Positions 1-5,202 of a stretch of 8,929 nt of DNA are shown piece by piece. The first letter of the stretch is position 1. Each line of letters begins with the position of its first letter. A program made the position numbers and the translations under genes. The notes under the pieces were generated by a model. It had not been told where the DNA came from. It did not search any database and saw only the letters and a list, made by a program, of their open reading frames with translations. The stretch spans positions 1 through 8,929 of the forward strand of contig JALVOR010000345.1 of the NCBI GenBank assembly GCA_027026295.1, given 5' to 3'. Source of the DNA: Anaerolineales bacterium (GTDB lineage Bacteria > Chloroflexota > Anaerolineae > Anaerolineales > DRMV01).

Positions 1-828
1 ACCACCTCCAAATACATCTACCGCCACCACTACCAGCCCCTGCCCGCGGGCGTGTTCGTCGCCCCTTATCCCTACGCCTACTTTTACGGCTGGGATGAGG
101 AAAACACCACCGACTTCTGCCTGAAGCAACTGGACTACCTGCTGCACGGCCAGACGCCCCCCGACGAAACCGCGGCCTTCATCATCGAGCCGGTGTTGGG
201 AGAAGGCGGCTACGTGCCCGCGCCCGCGGGCTTCCTGCAAGCCTTGCGGCAGATTGCCGACGAGCACGGCATTTTGCTGGTCGCCGACGAAGTGCAGTCG
301 GGCTTCGGGCGCACGGGCAAGTTCTGGGCCTTCGAGCACGCGGGCATCGTGCCCGACATCGTGGTGATGGCCAAGGGTATGGGCAGCGGGATGCCGATTT
401 CGGGCATTGGCGCCAGCCGGGCGCTGATGGCAAAGTGGGAACCCGGCACCCACGGCGGCACGTACGGCGGCGGGGCGGCGGTTTCCTTAGCCGCCGCGGT
501 GGCGACGTTGGGCGTGCTGCAAAGCGAAGGGCTGGTAGAAAACGCGGCCGCGCGGGGCGAGCAACTGCTCGCCGGGCTGCGGGCGCTGCAGCAGCAACAC
601 CCCGCCATCGGCGACGTGCGCGGCCGCGGCCTGATGGTGGCCACTGAGTTCAAAGACGCGGCCACCGCCAAGGCCGTGCAAAAAGCCTGCCTGGAAGAAA
701 ACCTGCTGCTGCTGACCTGCGGCACCTACGGCACCGTCATCCGCTGGATTCCCCCGTTAGTGGTGCGCGCGGAGGAAATCGACGCCGCGCTGGCGATTTT
801 CGGGCGAGCGCTGGCAAAAGCAACATAA
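1..828 (+). CDS. class III PLP-dependent aminotransferase, 3' part (N-terminus outside window)
   Basis: The reading frame is open from base 1, so the gene begins upstream; the GTG at 52 is internal. The 275 visible residues are the C-terminal two thirds of a fold-type I, class III aminotransferase, the group of 4-aminobutyrate, acetylornithine and related omega-aminotransferases. Window residues show the PLP site: IIEP at 61-64, ADEVQSGFGRTG at 95-106 with the pyridine-nitrogen Asp at 96, and the Schiff-base Lys at 125 in VVMAKGMGSGMPISG. HGGTYGG (151-157) is the phosphate-binding segment from the partner subunit. The usual GGNP that follows is GGGA here. The C-terminus has VIRWIPPL, where the family places a substrate-carboxylate Arg. 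The enzyme would transfer an amino group from an omega-amino or alpha-amino donor to 2-oxoglutarate or pyruvate in the cytosol. Substrate cannot be fixed from this part. About 160 residues are missing compared with the usual 430-450. Confidence 0.93.
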   Translation, partial: TTSKYIYRHHYQPLPAGVFVAPYPYAYFYGWDEENTTDFCLKQLDYLLHGQTPPDETAAFIIEPVLGEGGYVPAPAGFLQALRQIADEHGILLVADEVQSGFGRTGKFWAFEHAGIVPDIVVMAKGMGSGMPISGIGASRALMAKWEPGTHGGTYGGGAAVSLAAAVATLGVLQSEGLVENAAARGEQLLAGLRALQQQHPAIGDVRGRGLMVATEFKDAATAKAVQKACLEENLLLLTCGTYGTVIRWIPPLVVRAEEIDAALAIFGRALAKAT

Positions 829-834
829 AACACA

Positions 835-868
835 AGGCGTGCGGTTTTTCCACCGCACGCCTTTTTTT
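835..868 (+). terminator. intrinsic terminator of the aminotransferase gene
   Basis: A perfect 11-bp stem (835-845 with 852-862, AGGCGTGCGGT) encloses a 6-nt loop and is followed by seven T residues (862-868). It starts 6 nt after the aminotransferase stop. On the other strand the hairpin is followed by TGTGTTTTAT, so it may also stop transcription of the convergent 94-aa gene, whose TAA (867-869) sits in the T run. Confidence 0.93.
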
Positions 869-1151
869 ACGTGTCCAAATCCGCCACCAGGTCCGTCAAA
901 TCCCGCTCGCGAAGCAAGCGGCGCTTCCAGATATTGACGGACGGCACAATGAAAGGCAGCAAGCGCAAGGAATAATAGGGTGGCAAAATCGGCACGCCAA
1001 TCATATCTCCGTAGAGAATCAGTGCAAACAGGTTTTCCAAATCTGCCCGCTCGCGACGCAGGGCGCGCTCTATATCCAGAAACAACATGCCATAAAAAAA
1101 ACCACTTACCCACGAGCGCATCGCTTCCCATCGTTTTTGCCACTTTGACAT
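867..1151 (-). CDS. 94-aa protein of unrecognised family, paralogue of the 4402-4680 product
   Basis: I do not recognise a named family. The protein has a basic, amphipathic N-terminus, a moderately hydrophobic stretch (about 38-72) interrupted by prolines, the motif GVPILPPYYSLRLLP at 52-66, and a charged tail WKRRLLRERDLTD (75-87). It aligns without gaps to the 92-aa product encoded at 4402-4680. In the block of residues 48-87, 31 of 40 positions are identical, so the two are true paralogues. It has no cysteine. The hydrophobic stretch is too broken for a confident membrane helix; peripheral membrane attachment is possible. The ATG at 1149-1151 has a strong ribosome site, AAAGGAGG (1156-1163), about 4 nt upstream. 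The stop lies in the T run of the convergent terminator. It is transcribed alone, divergently from the 1201 gene, about 3.2 kb from its paralogue in the ATPase cluster. Confidence 0.85.
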   Translation of the reverse strand: MSKWQKRWEAMRSWVSGFFYGMLFLDIERALRRERADLENLFALILYGDMIGVPILPPYYSLRLLPFIVPSVNIWKRRLLRERDLTDLVADLDT

Positions 1152-1173
1152 ACAGCCTCCTTTGCGCTAAACT
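1145..1173 (+). promoter_or_regulatory. sigma70-type promoter for the 1201 gene
   Basis: A perfect -35 box TTGACA (1145-1150) is followed by a 17-bp spacer and TAAACT (1168-1173, four of six matches to TATAAT). Transcription would start near 1180 and give a leader of about 20 nt with AGGAGGA (1190-1196) before the GTG at 1201. The -35 overlaps the start codon of the divergent 94-aa gene (1149-1151), so the two genes share a very compact control region. Confidence 0.55.
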
Positions 1174-1200
1174 TACCCAAAAACCCTTCAGGAGGAAGCC

Positions 1201-1829
1201 GTGAACCTCGGACAAGGCATTGCAATCGGCTTAAGTGTGTTGTTGGGCTTCAACTACTTCATCGGCACCATCATCAACCGCAAGAAAGGCACCTCGCTGT
1301 TTCGCTGGCTGCGCGACGGGGCACAGGCTGTGTTAGGCAAAGTCACCCACGCCAGTTGGGTGGGGTCGTCTTCGGCGGGGGGAAGGCTTGCCATTGGACA
1401 AGCCAACGCGCCTTTCCGTCGGGTGGAAATGCTTTACCTGCTGGCAACCCGCGAGATTTTGCCGCTTTTGTGGCTGCAACGCCTGCGCGGGCGGCGCGAC
1501 GAACTGGTGCTGAAAGCCGTGTTACGAAGCGGCCCACGGCCGAATGGGCGCTCGTGCTGCCGCAAGATCGCCGCGCCCGCAACGAATTTCAGGCGCACGG
1601 TTTCCAGCCCGGCCCGGAAATCGGCAAGTGGCTTCTCTACCACAAAGGCGACCTGACACCCGAAACCCGCGCCCGCTTTCAGTCCCTGGTCGAGCACCTC
1701 GGCGAGAACCTGCGGGGGGTTACCCTGCAGCGTGAAGAGCCTCATGTGGTGATGCGCCTTTCGCTGCCCACTGATTTGAGCAAACCGGCAAAAGCATTCT
1801 TCCGAGCCATTGCCGAGGGCCTGAGTTGA
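1201..1829 (+). pseudogene. single-TM protein of unknown function, frameshifted (about 209 aa if repaired)
   Basis: The gene starts at GTG 1201 after AGGAGGA (1190-1196). Frame 1 gives a plausible N-terminal membrane helix (about residues 5-24), then a basic segment and a long hydrophilic domain. Protein-like sequence in frame 1 ends near 1533 and resumes in frame 3 at 1536 (TAEWALVLPQDRRARNEF), running to the TGA at 1827-1829. Adding one C to the CCC at 1533-1535 restores one frame reading LRSGPTAEWALVLP. The lesion is therefore best explained as a one-base deletion in a short C run. I do not recognise the family. The likely topology is a short N-terminal anchor with a cytosolic domain, given the Arg/Lys after the helix. 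Whether this is a true pseudogene or an assembly error cannot be told from one sequence. Both halves otherwise look like coding sequence without further stops, which favours a recent lesion or an error. Confidence 0.75.
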
Positions 1830-1833
1830 TTTT

Positions 1834-2322
1834 TCAGTGGCAGCCCACATGGGCTGCCGCTTGTTTTAAGGCCGCGAAACCTTCTTCGGGGCACCAGCCG
1901 CTGTATTCCAGTTCGATGTAGCGGTCGGTATGGGGGCACATCCAGCCTATGGTCAAAAAAGTGACAGTGTGCCGCCGCCAAGGCAACCCGCGGCGCCGTG
2001 AATGCACATGCACCGTAGCGGGATGCCCGTTGACCTCAAAAGGCTGCGCATCTTCTGACAAGTTCTTAGGCATTGAGGGGTGAATGCGAATGGCCAACTC
2101 TGCAGCCCAGCGATGTTCCGGGTGATAAACCACATACCACGCGCGCGCTGTAGCCGCCCACCGCTGCCCCTGGCGCTCGTGGGCGGCGCTGACTTCCGGG
2201 CTGCCCACCCCCTTGGTCAATTCCCAACCCTCGGGCAAAGTGAGTTTCAGAAGCCGCGAGGTGCCCATGATGATGTTGCGCAACTGAATATCGTGCGTAA
2301 TCGTGCCAATATTTTCACTCAT
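1834..2322 (-). CDS. 162-aa protein of unknown function downstream of the ArsA-like genes
   Basis: I do not recognise this protein. The ATG at 2320-2322 is chosen because AGGTGA lies just upstream and because the longer in-frame version would translate an intergenic hairpin into an Arg-rich leader. The product is soluble, with no signal peptide or membrane helix. It has alternating hydrophobic segments suggesting a beta-rich fold: LLKLTLPEGWELTKG (24-38), AWYVVYHPEH (61-70), FEVNGHPATVHVHSRRRG (95-112) and IGWMCPHTDRYIELEYSG (125-142). It has Cys at 129, 144 and 161. It is 75 bp downstream of the second ArsA-like gene on the same strand and could be the last gene of that operon. Its 3' end faces the 1201 gene, with only 4 bp between the two stops. 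Confidence 0.75.
   Translation of the reverse strand: MSENIGTITHDIQLRNIIMGTSRLLKLTLPEGWELTKGVGSPEVSAAHERQGQRWAATARAWYVVYHPEHRWAAELAIRIHPSMPKNLSEDAQPFEVNGHPATVHVHSRRRGLPWRRHTVTFLTIGWMCPHTDRYIELEYSGWCPEEGFAALKQAAAHVGCH
1839..1867 (+). terminator. probable intrinsic terminator for the 1201 gene
   Basis: An 8-bp perfect stem, GGCAGCCC with GGGCTGCC (1839-1846 and 1851-1858), with a 4-nt loop is followed by GCTTGTTTT. It begins 10 nt after the TGA of the (+) gene and lies inside the last codons of the convergent 162-aa gene. On the (-) strand it is followed by A-rich sequence, so it should act only on the (+) transcript. Confidence 0.55.
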
Positions 2323-2340
2323 CGTCACCTGCCAGGTACA

Positions 2341-2368
2341 CTTTGGGCGGCGTTGCCGCCGCCCAAAG
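2341..2368 (-). other. 12-bp intercistronic hairpin without a U-tract
   Basis: CTTTGGGCGGCG (2341-2352) and its exact reverse complement (2357-2368) form a 12-bp stem with a TTGC tetraloop. It lies between the second ArsA-like stop (2398) and the 162-aa start (2322). No T run follows on either strand, so it is not a typical intrinsic terminator. It may protect the 3' end of the ATPase message, cause partial termination, or modulate translation of the 162-aa gene. Confidence 0.5.
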
Positions 2369-2397
2369 GATAACACCACACGGAAAGAAAACGGGGG

Positions 2398-3396
2398 TCA
2401 GGCAAACAACTGCCCCGCGAGACGTTTAAGCATTGGTACCCCGCGCACTTCGGTTTCATAGAGCGGCAGCACCGAGCGCACCATTGGGCCAAACAATTTC
2501 TCGATTTCTTCCATGTATTCAGCCTGCATCTTGACACGGTTGTGCACGAATTCGTCGGCTTCGGCAGAAACAGACTCCGCATCAATGCGCATGTTGACAA
2601 TAACGCCGCCAATGGGAATGCCAAATTCCTCGAACCAGTTGATAAAGCGGCGAATCACCGCAATGGGCAACGCCTCAGGCAGCGTAACAAAGAAGAACGC
2701 CGTCAGTTCAGGGTCAGTGAGCAATTCCTTGGCGCGTTCCATGCGCTGGCGGAAGTTGATAAGGTAGTCCATCAAAGGGTCTTTCTCTTCTTCTTTTTTG
2801 GAGAAGGAAAGTTGCAACCGCATCTGCTTGGCTTCCTCTCGGCTTTGCACCATCTTGTTCACCCACAGTGCGTAAACCGAAGACATGCCCAGCAAGCGGC
2901 GGGCATTTGCCGTTGGTGCGGTGTCGAAAACATACATCTCATATTCGTCACGGAACATGATATCCAGCATGTTTTCGAACATCGCCGATTCCTCAAAGGC
3001 AGGGTTCATGGTCGCCGTTTCAATGAATTCGTCGGCGCGCCCTTTGATGTCGGCAAACTTGAGAAACCACTCAATCTTCTCGCGGATTTCCTGTTTGGAG
3101 CGCTCAATGGTGTCCTTGGTGTCGATTTCATAAGCCCAAAGATTCTCGACACCCTCCACGGGGGTTGGCTTGCCAAAGACGTCCTGGTTGAGCATGCCCG
3201 ACAGGCTGTGCACCGGGTTGGTGGAAGCCAGCAAAACGCGCTTCCCCTGCTGGGCAAGCCCAACGGCTGCTGCCCCTGCCAACACCGTTTTACCCACGCC
3301 GCCTTTGCCACCAAAGAAGACAAACTTCAACCGCGGCTTGCTGTCGATGAAGCCCTGCATGCTCAAGCGTTCCTGGGTGGTTGCGGGAGTAGTCAT
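2398..3396 (-). CDS. ArsA/Get3-like ATPase 2 (332 aa) with altered switch I
   Basis: This is a single-domain ArsA/Get3 (TRC40)-type P-loop ATPase of the SIMIBI class, of normal length. A deviant Walker A, GGKGGVGKT, is at 29-37. Switch I reads STNPVHSLSG (58-67), with Asn60 where the family normally has Asp in DPAHS. Switch II is DTAPT (158-162), followed by AN instead of the usual GH. The C-terminal half has LLTDPELTAFFFVTLPE, the usual ArsA core strand, and GVIVNMRI, matching the adenine-side VVNR loop. There is no cysteine anywhere, so arsenite-binding Cys and the Get3 CXXC are absent. The ATG overlaps the stop of the upstream ATPase gene in ATGA (3393-3396) and has AAGGAGAG upstream, which indicates translational coupling. 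Expected location is cytosolic, acting as a dimer, perhaps with the neighbouring paralogue. An arsenite-efflux role is unlikely: no ArsB-, ArsD- or ArsR-like gene is seen. The client is unknown. Confidence 0.92.
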   Translation of the reverse strand: MTTPATTQERLSMQGFIDSKPRLKFVFFGGKGGVGKTVLAGAAAVGLAQQGKRVLLASTNPVHSLSGMLNQDVFGKPTPVEGVENLWAYEIDTKDTIERSKQEIREKIEWFLKFADIKGRADEFIETATMNPAFEESAMFENMLDIMFRDEYEMYVFDTAPTANARRLLGMSSVYALWVNKMVQSREEAKQMRLQLSFSKKEEEKDPLMDYLINFRQRMERAKELLTDPELTAFFFVTLPEALPIAVIRRFINWFEEFGIPIGGVIVNMRIDAESVSAEADEFVHNRVKMQAEYMEEIEKLFGPMVRSVLPLYETEVRGVPMLKRLAGQLFA

Positions 3397-4379
3397 AGCG
3401 TCTCTCCTTCATACATGGCTTCTGCCATGCGAGCAATCATGTCCAGTCCGGCAATGTCGCGTTCCATTTCCGGCACTTCAGCCTGCACTTCGTTGCCAAA
3501 GGCCTCGCGGATCTTTGCCAGATATTTTTGCTGCATATCATAACGGTTGCGCAAGTAATTCGGTGCGTGTTCCGAGAGAGCGATTTCCTTGGGAATGACA
3601 CGGTTCACAATATAACCGCTAATCGGCACGTCGTACTTGGCAAACAGTTTCGCCGCCTTTTCGGTATCCAACAAGATCATCTCTTAAGGCACAAGCACGA
3701 AGAAAAACGCTGTCTTCTCGCGATCGGTCAAAATGCTGGAGGAAGTCGAAATACGATAGCGAATATCCTGCAATTCCGCCAAAATCTGGTCTTCAGGCAA
3801 CTCTTCTTCGCGCTTGATGCGGGCTGCCATTTGCTCATACTCCCGCATTTCTTCGCGCAGTTTGGTGATCTTGTCGATCCACTGATCATACACGCTGGAC
3901 ATGCTGAGGTAATACAACGCATGCCCCAAAGGCACCAGGTCGTAGATGTAGTAATCGTAGCCTCCTTCCACAATAATATCGACAACCTGGTCGAAAATTG
4001 CCGACTCTTCCATTGCCGGCTCTGCCGACGCGGCCTGAATATAATCTTCAATTTCTTGCGGAATCTTGTCGAAGCCGTACATATCGCGAATTTTCTGCCG
4101 AATTTCGTCCTGATAAGCACGGATGTGCTCGTCGGCGTCGATTTCCTGGACATAGAGGTTGGGCATGATTTCCACCGCACCCTTGCCGAAAATATCACGC
4201 TGGAAGATGTCGGAAAGGGAGGCCTGCGGGTCTACGGAGAAGACCAACACCCTTTTGCCCTGCTTGGCCAACCAATAGGCCGTCGCGGCAGAGAAGGTGG
4301 TTTTCCCCAACCCGCCTTTGCCGCCAAACATGATGTAACGACGTTCAGGATGCTCGCGGAACACATGGGCTAAAGACAT
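3393..4379 (-). pseudogene. ArsA/Get3-like ATPase 1, interrupted by an in-frame TAA (231 + 95 aa)
   Basis: The frame from ATG 4379 (GAGGTG site upstream) encodes an ArsA/Get3-type ATPase: Walker A GGKGGLGKT (19-27), switch I SVDPQASLSD (48-57) with Asp50 retained, and switch II DLVPLGH (147-153), where the usual DTAP is DLVP. The frame reads FFFVLVP, then TAA (3684-3686), and continues in the same frame with GAG ATG ATC through GYIVNRVIP to TGA at 3393. The homologous position after Pro in this family is commonly Glu (VPEE), so GAA to TAA is the likely change. The two pieces total about 327 residues, the family length. ATG 3678-3680 lies 3 nt after the stop, so reinitiation could make the 95-aa C-terminal piece. 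Truncation at 231 aa would remove the last core strands and the nucleotide-base loop. It may be a pseudogene, a split protein or a sequencing error. It has no cysteines. The C-terminal piece overlaps the next ATPase gene by 4 bp. Confidence 0.85.
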
Positions 4380-4401
4380 AGTTGCACCTCGTCAAGGGGA
4401 A

Positions 4402-4680
4402 TCAGGCTAATGCATCGGTGAGGTCTTTCTCGCGCAGCATGCGGCGCTTCCAGGTGCTGACCTGCGGCACGACATAGGGAAGCAGGCGCAGCGAATAGTA
4501 CGGCGGCAAAATGGGCACACCGAGCAAATCGCCCATGGTAATGAGGATGAACAAATGCTCCATGCTGCCGCGAGTCTTCAGCGCCTGGCGGGCCATCTCG
4601 TGCGAAGCCATACCATAGATGAAATCCGTTACCACATGCCTGACTTTGCTAAAAAACGACTGTTTCTCTTGTTCGCTCAT
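4402..4680 (-). CDS. 92-aa protein of unrecognised family, paralogue of the 867-1151 product
   Basis: The start is ATG at 4678-4680, fixed by AGGAG (4688-4692) with a 7-nt spacer and by an ATGA overlap with the stop of the upstream 145-aa gene; longer in-frame versions run through that gene. The protein has a polar N-terminus, a hydrophobic segment about 42-72, GVPILPPYYSLRLLP at 54-68 and the charged tail WKRRMLREKDLTD. It matches the 94-aa product of 867-1151 without gaps from FIYGM (19-23) onwards. It has no cysteine. The gene is 22 bp upstream of ArsA-like ATPase 1 on the same strand and is very likely cotranscribed with it, so it is a candidate partner or client of the ATPases. The conserved tyrosine/proline motif and basic tail suggest a binding surface or membrane contact, but no function can be assigned. 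Confidence 0.88.
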   Translation of the reverse strand: MSEQEKQSFFSKVRHVVTDFIYGMASHEMARQALKTRGSMEHLFILITMGDLLGVPILPPYYSLRLLPYVVPQVSTWKRRMLREKDLTDALA

Positions 4681-5114
4681 GGCGTTTCTCCTGTAGAAGG
4701 ATTTCCGGCCAAATAGGCCGCAATCAGATCGCGCAACGCCTCCATGTCCACATTCTGCAGGCTCACCTGCCGCCCATCGGGAAAAAGCATTGCCGGGATG
4801 ATGCGTACATGGTTGCGCCAGCAAAACCAGAGGCCATGCAAACTCCAGGGGTTGACCCAATAAACTCTCAAACGTCCGGGAAAACGATGACGCAAATAAT
4901 GCAATGCTCGACGAATGGCATACACGCTTTCAGCCTCTCCGGCAGCCCCCGCCGAGCGGGCCGAACGTTGCCTTCCGGGGAGGTGAGTCAGATAATCCTC
5001 GGCAACCACGGCACCACTGGGCGCAAGGGGGAAAATTCCGCCCTCGGGAGCCACAACCCATATCTGCAAAACCGCCACGGCCAAGGCAAACCCTCGCTCA
5101 TTCGCCAAACGCAA
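4677..5114 (-). CDS. 145-aa possible thioredoxin-fold protein, first gene of the ATPase cluster
   Basis: The start is uncertain. TTG at 5112-5114 is the first possible codon after an in-frame TGA (5115-5117) and has AGGGGAGG (5126-5133) 11 nt upstream. TTG at 5106-5108 and GTG at 5076-5078 are alternatives. The C-terminal half has a pattern compatible with a thioredoxin fold: strand RLRVYWV (81-87), a helix after NPWSLHG, then VRIIPAMLFPDG (103-114) with Pro107 placed like the cis-proline, and a final helix (123-136). There is only one Cys (98) and no CXXC, so a redox role is unlikely. The stop overlaps the start of the 92-aa gene in ATGA. ArsD, the chaperone of ArsA, also has a thioredoxin fold, but the ArsD cysteine pairs are missing here. 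The fold assignment is inferred by eye. The coding status is well supported by the overlap. Confidence 0.7.
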   Translation of the reverse strand: MRLANERGFALAVAVLQIWVVAPEGGIFPLAPSGAVVAEDYLTHLPGRQRSARSAGAAGEAESVYAIRRALHYLRHRFPGRLRVYWVNPWSLHGLWFCWRNHVRIIPAMLFPDGRQVSLQNVDMEALRDLIAAYLAGNPSTGETP

Positions 5115-5125
5115 TCAAACGGCAG

Positions 5126-5179
5126 CCTCCCCTCACCTGCGAAAGCCATCAGGGGAGGGCGCAACGTAGCGCCCTCCCC
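5126..5179 (-). promoter_or_regulatory. intercistronic hairpin with an alternative pairing to the ribosome site
   Basis: Between cstA and the ATPase cluster, an 11-bp perfect stem GGGGAGGGCGC with GCGCCCTCCCC (5152-5162 and 5169-5179) has a 6-nt loop. It lacks a U-tract in the direction of the genes. In the (-) transcript its second arm contains CCTCCCCT, the exact complement of the AGGGGAGG ribosome site of the 145-aa gene (5126-5133). The arm can therefore pair either with the first arm or with the ribosome site, which could switch translation of the downstream cluster. The structure is read directly from the sequence; the function is inferred. Confidence 0.5.
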
Positions 5180-5202
5180 CAACAAAACTGGATGTCAAAC
5201 GG

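Noticed and set aside
2542..3543. Long open frame of 333 codons on the (+) strand opposite ATPase 2
   Set aside because: It is antisense to a clear ArsA-like gene with conserved motifs, has no family features of its own, and is explained by the codon use of the opposite strand.
3684..3686. Recoding of the TAA as a non-standard amino acid
   Set aside because: Known bacterial selenocysteine and pyrrolysine recoding use TGA and TAG, and no recoding element is seen; mutation, error or reinitiation is simpler.
5193..5198. Perfect TTGACA on the (-) strand between cstA and the 145-aa gene
   Set aside because: No reasonable -10 box lies 16-18 bp downstream; that position is the GC-rich hairpin arm.
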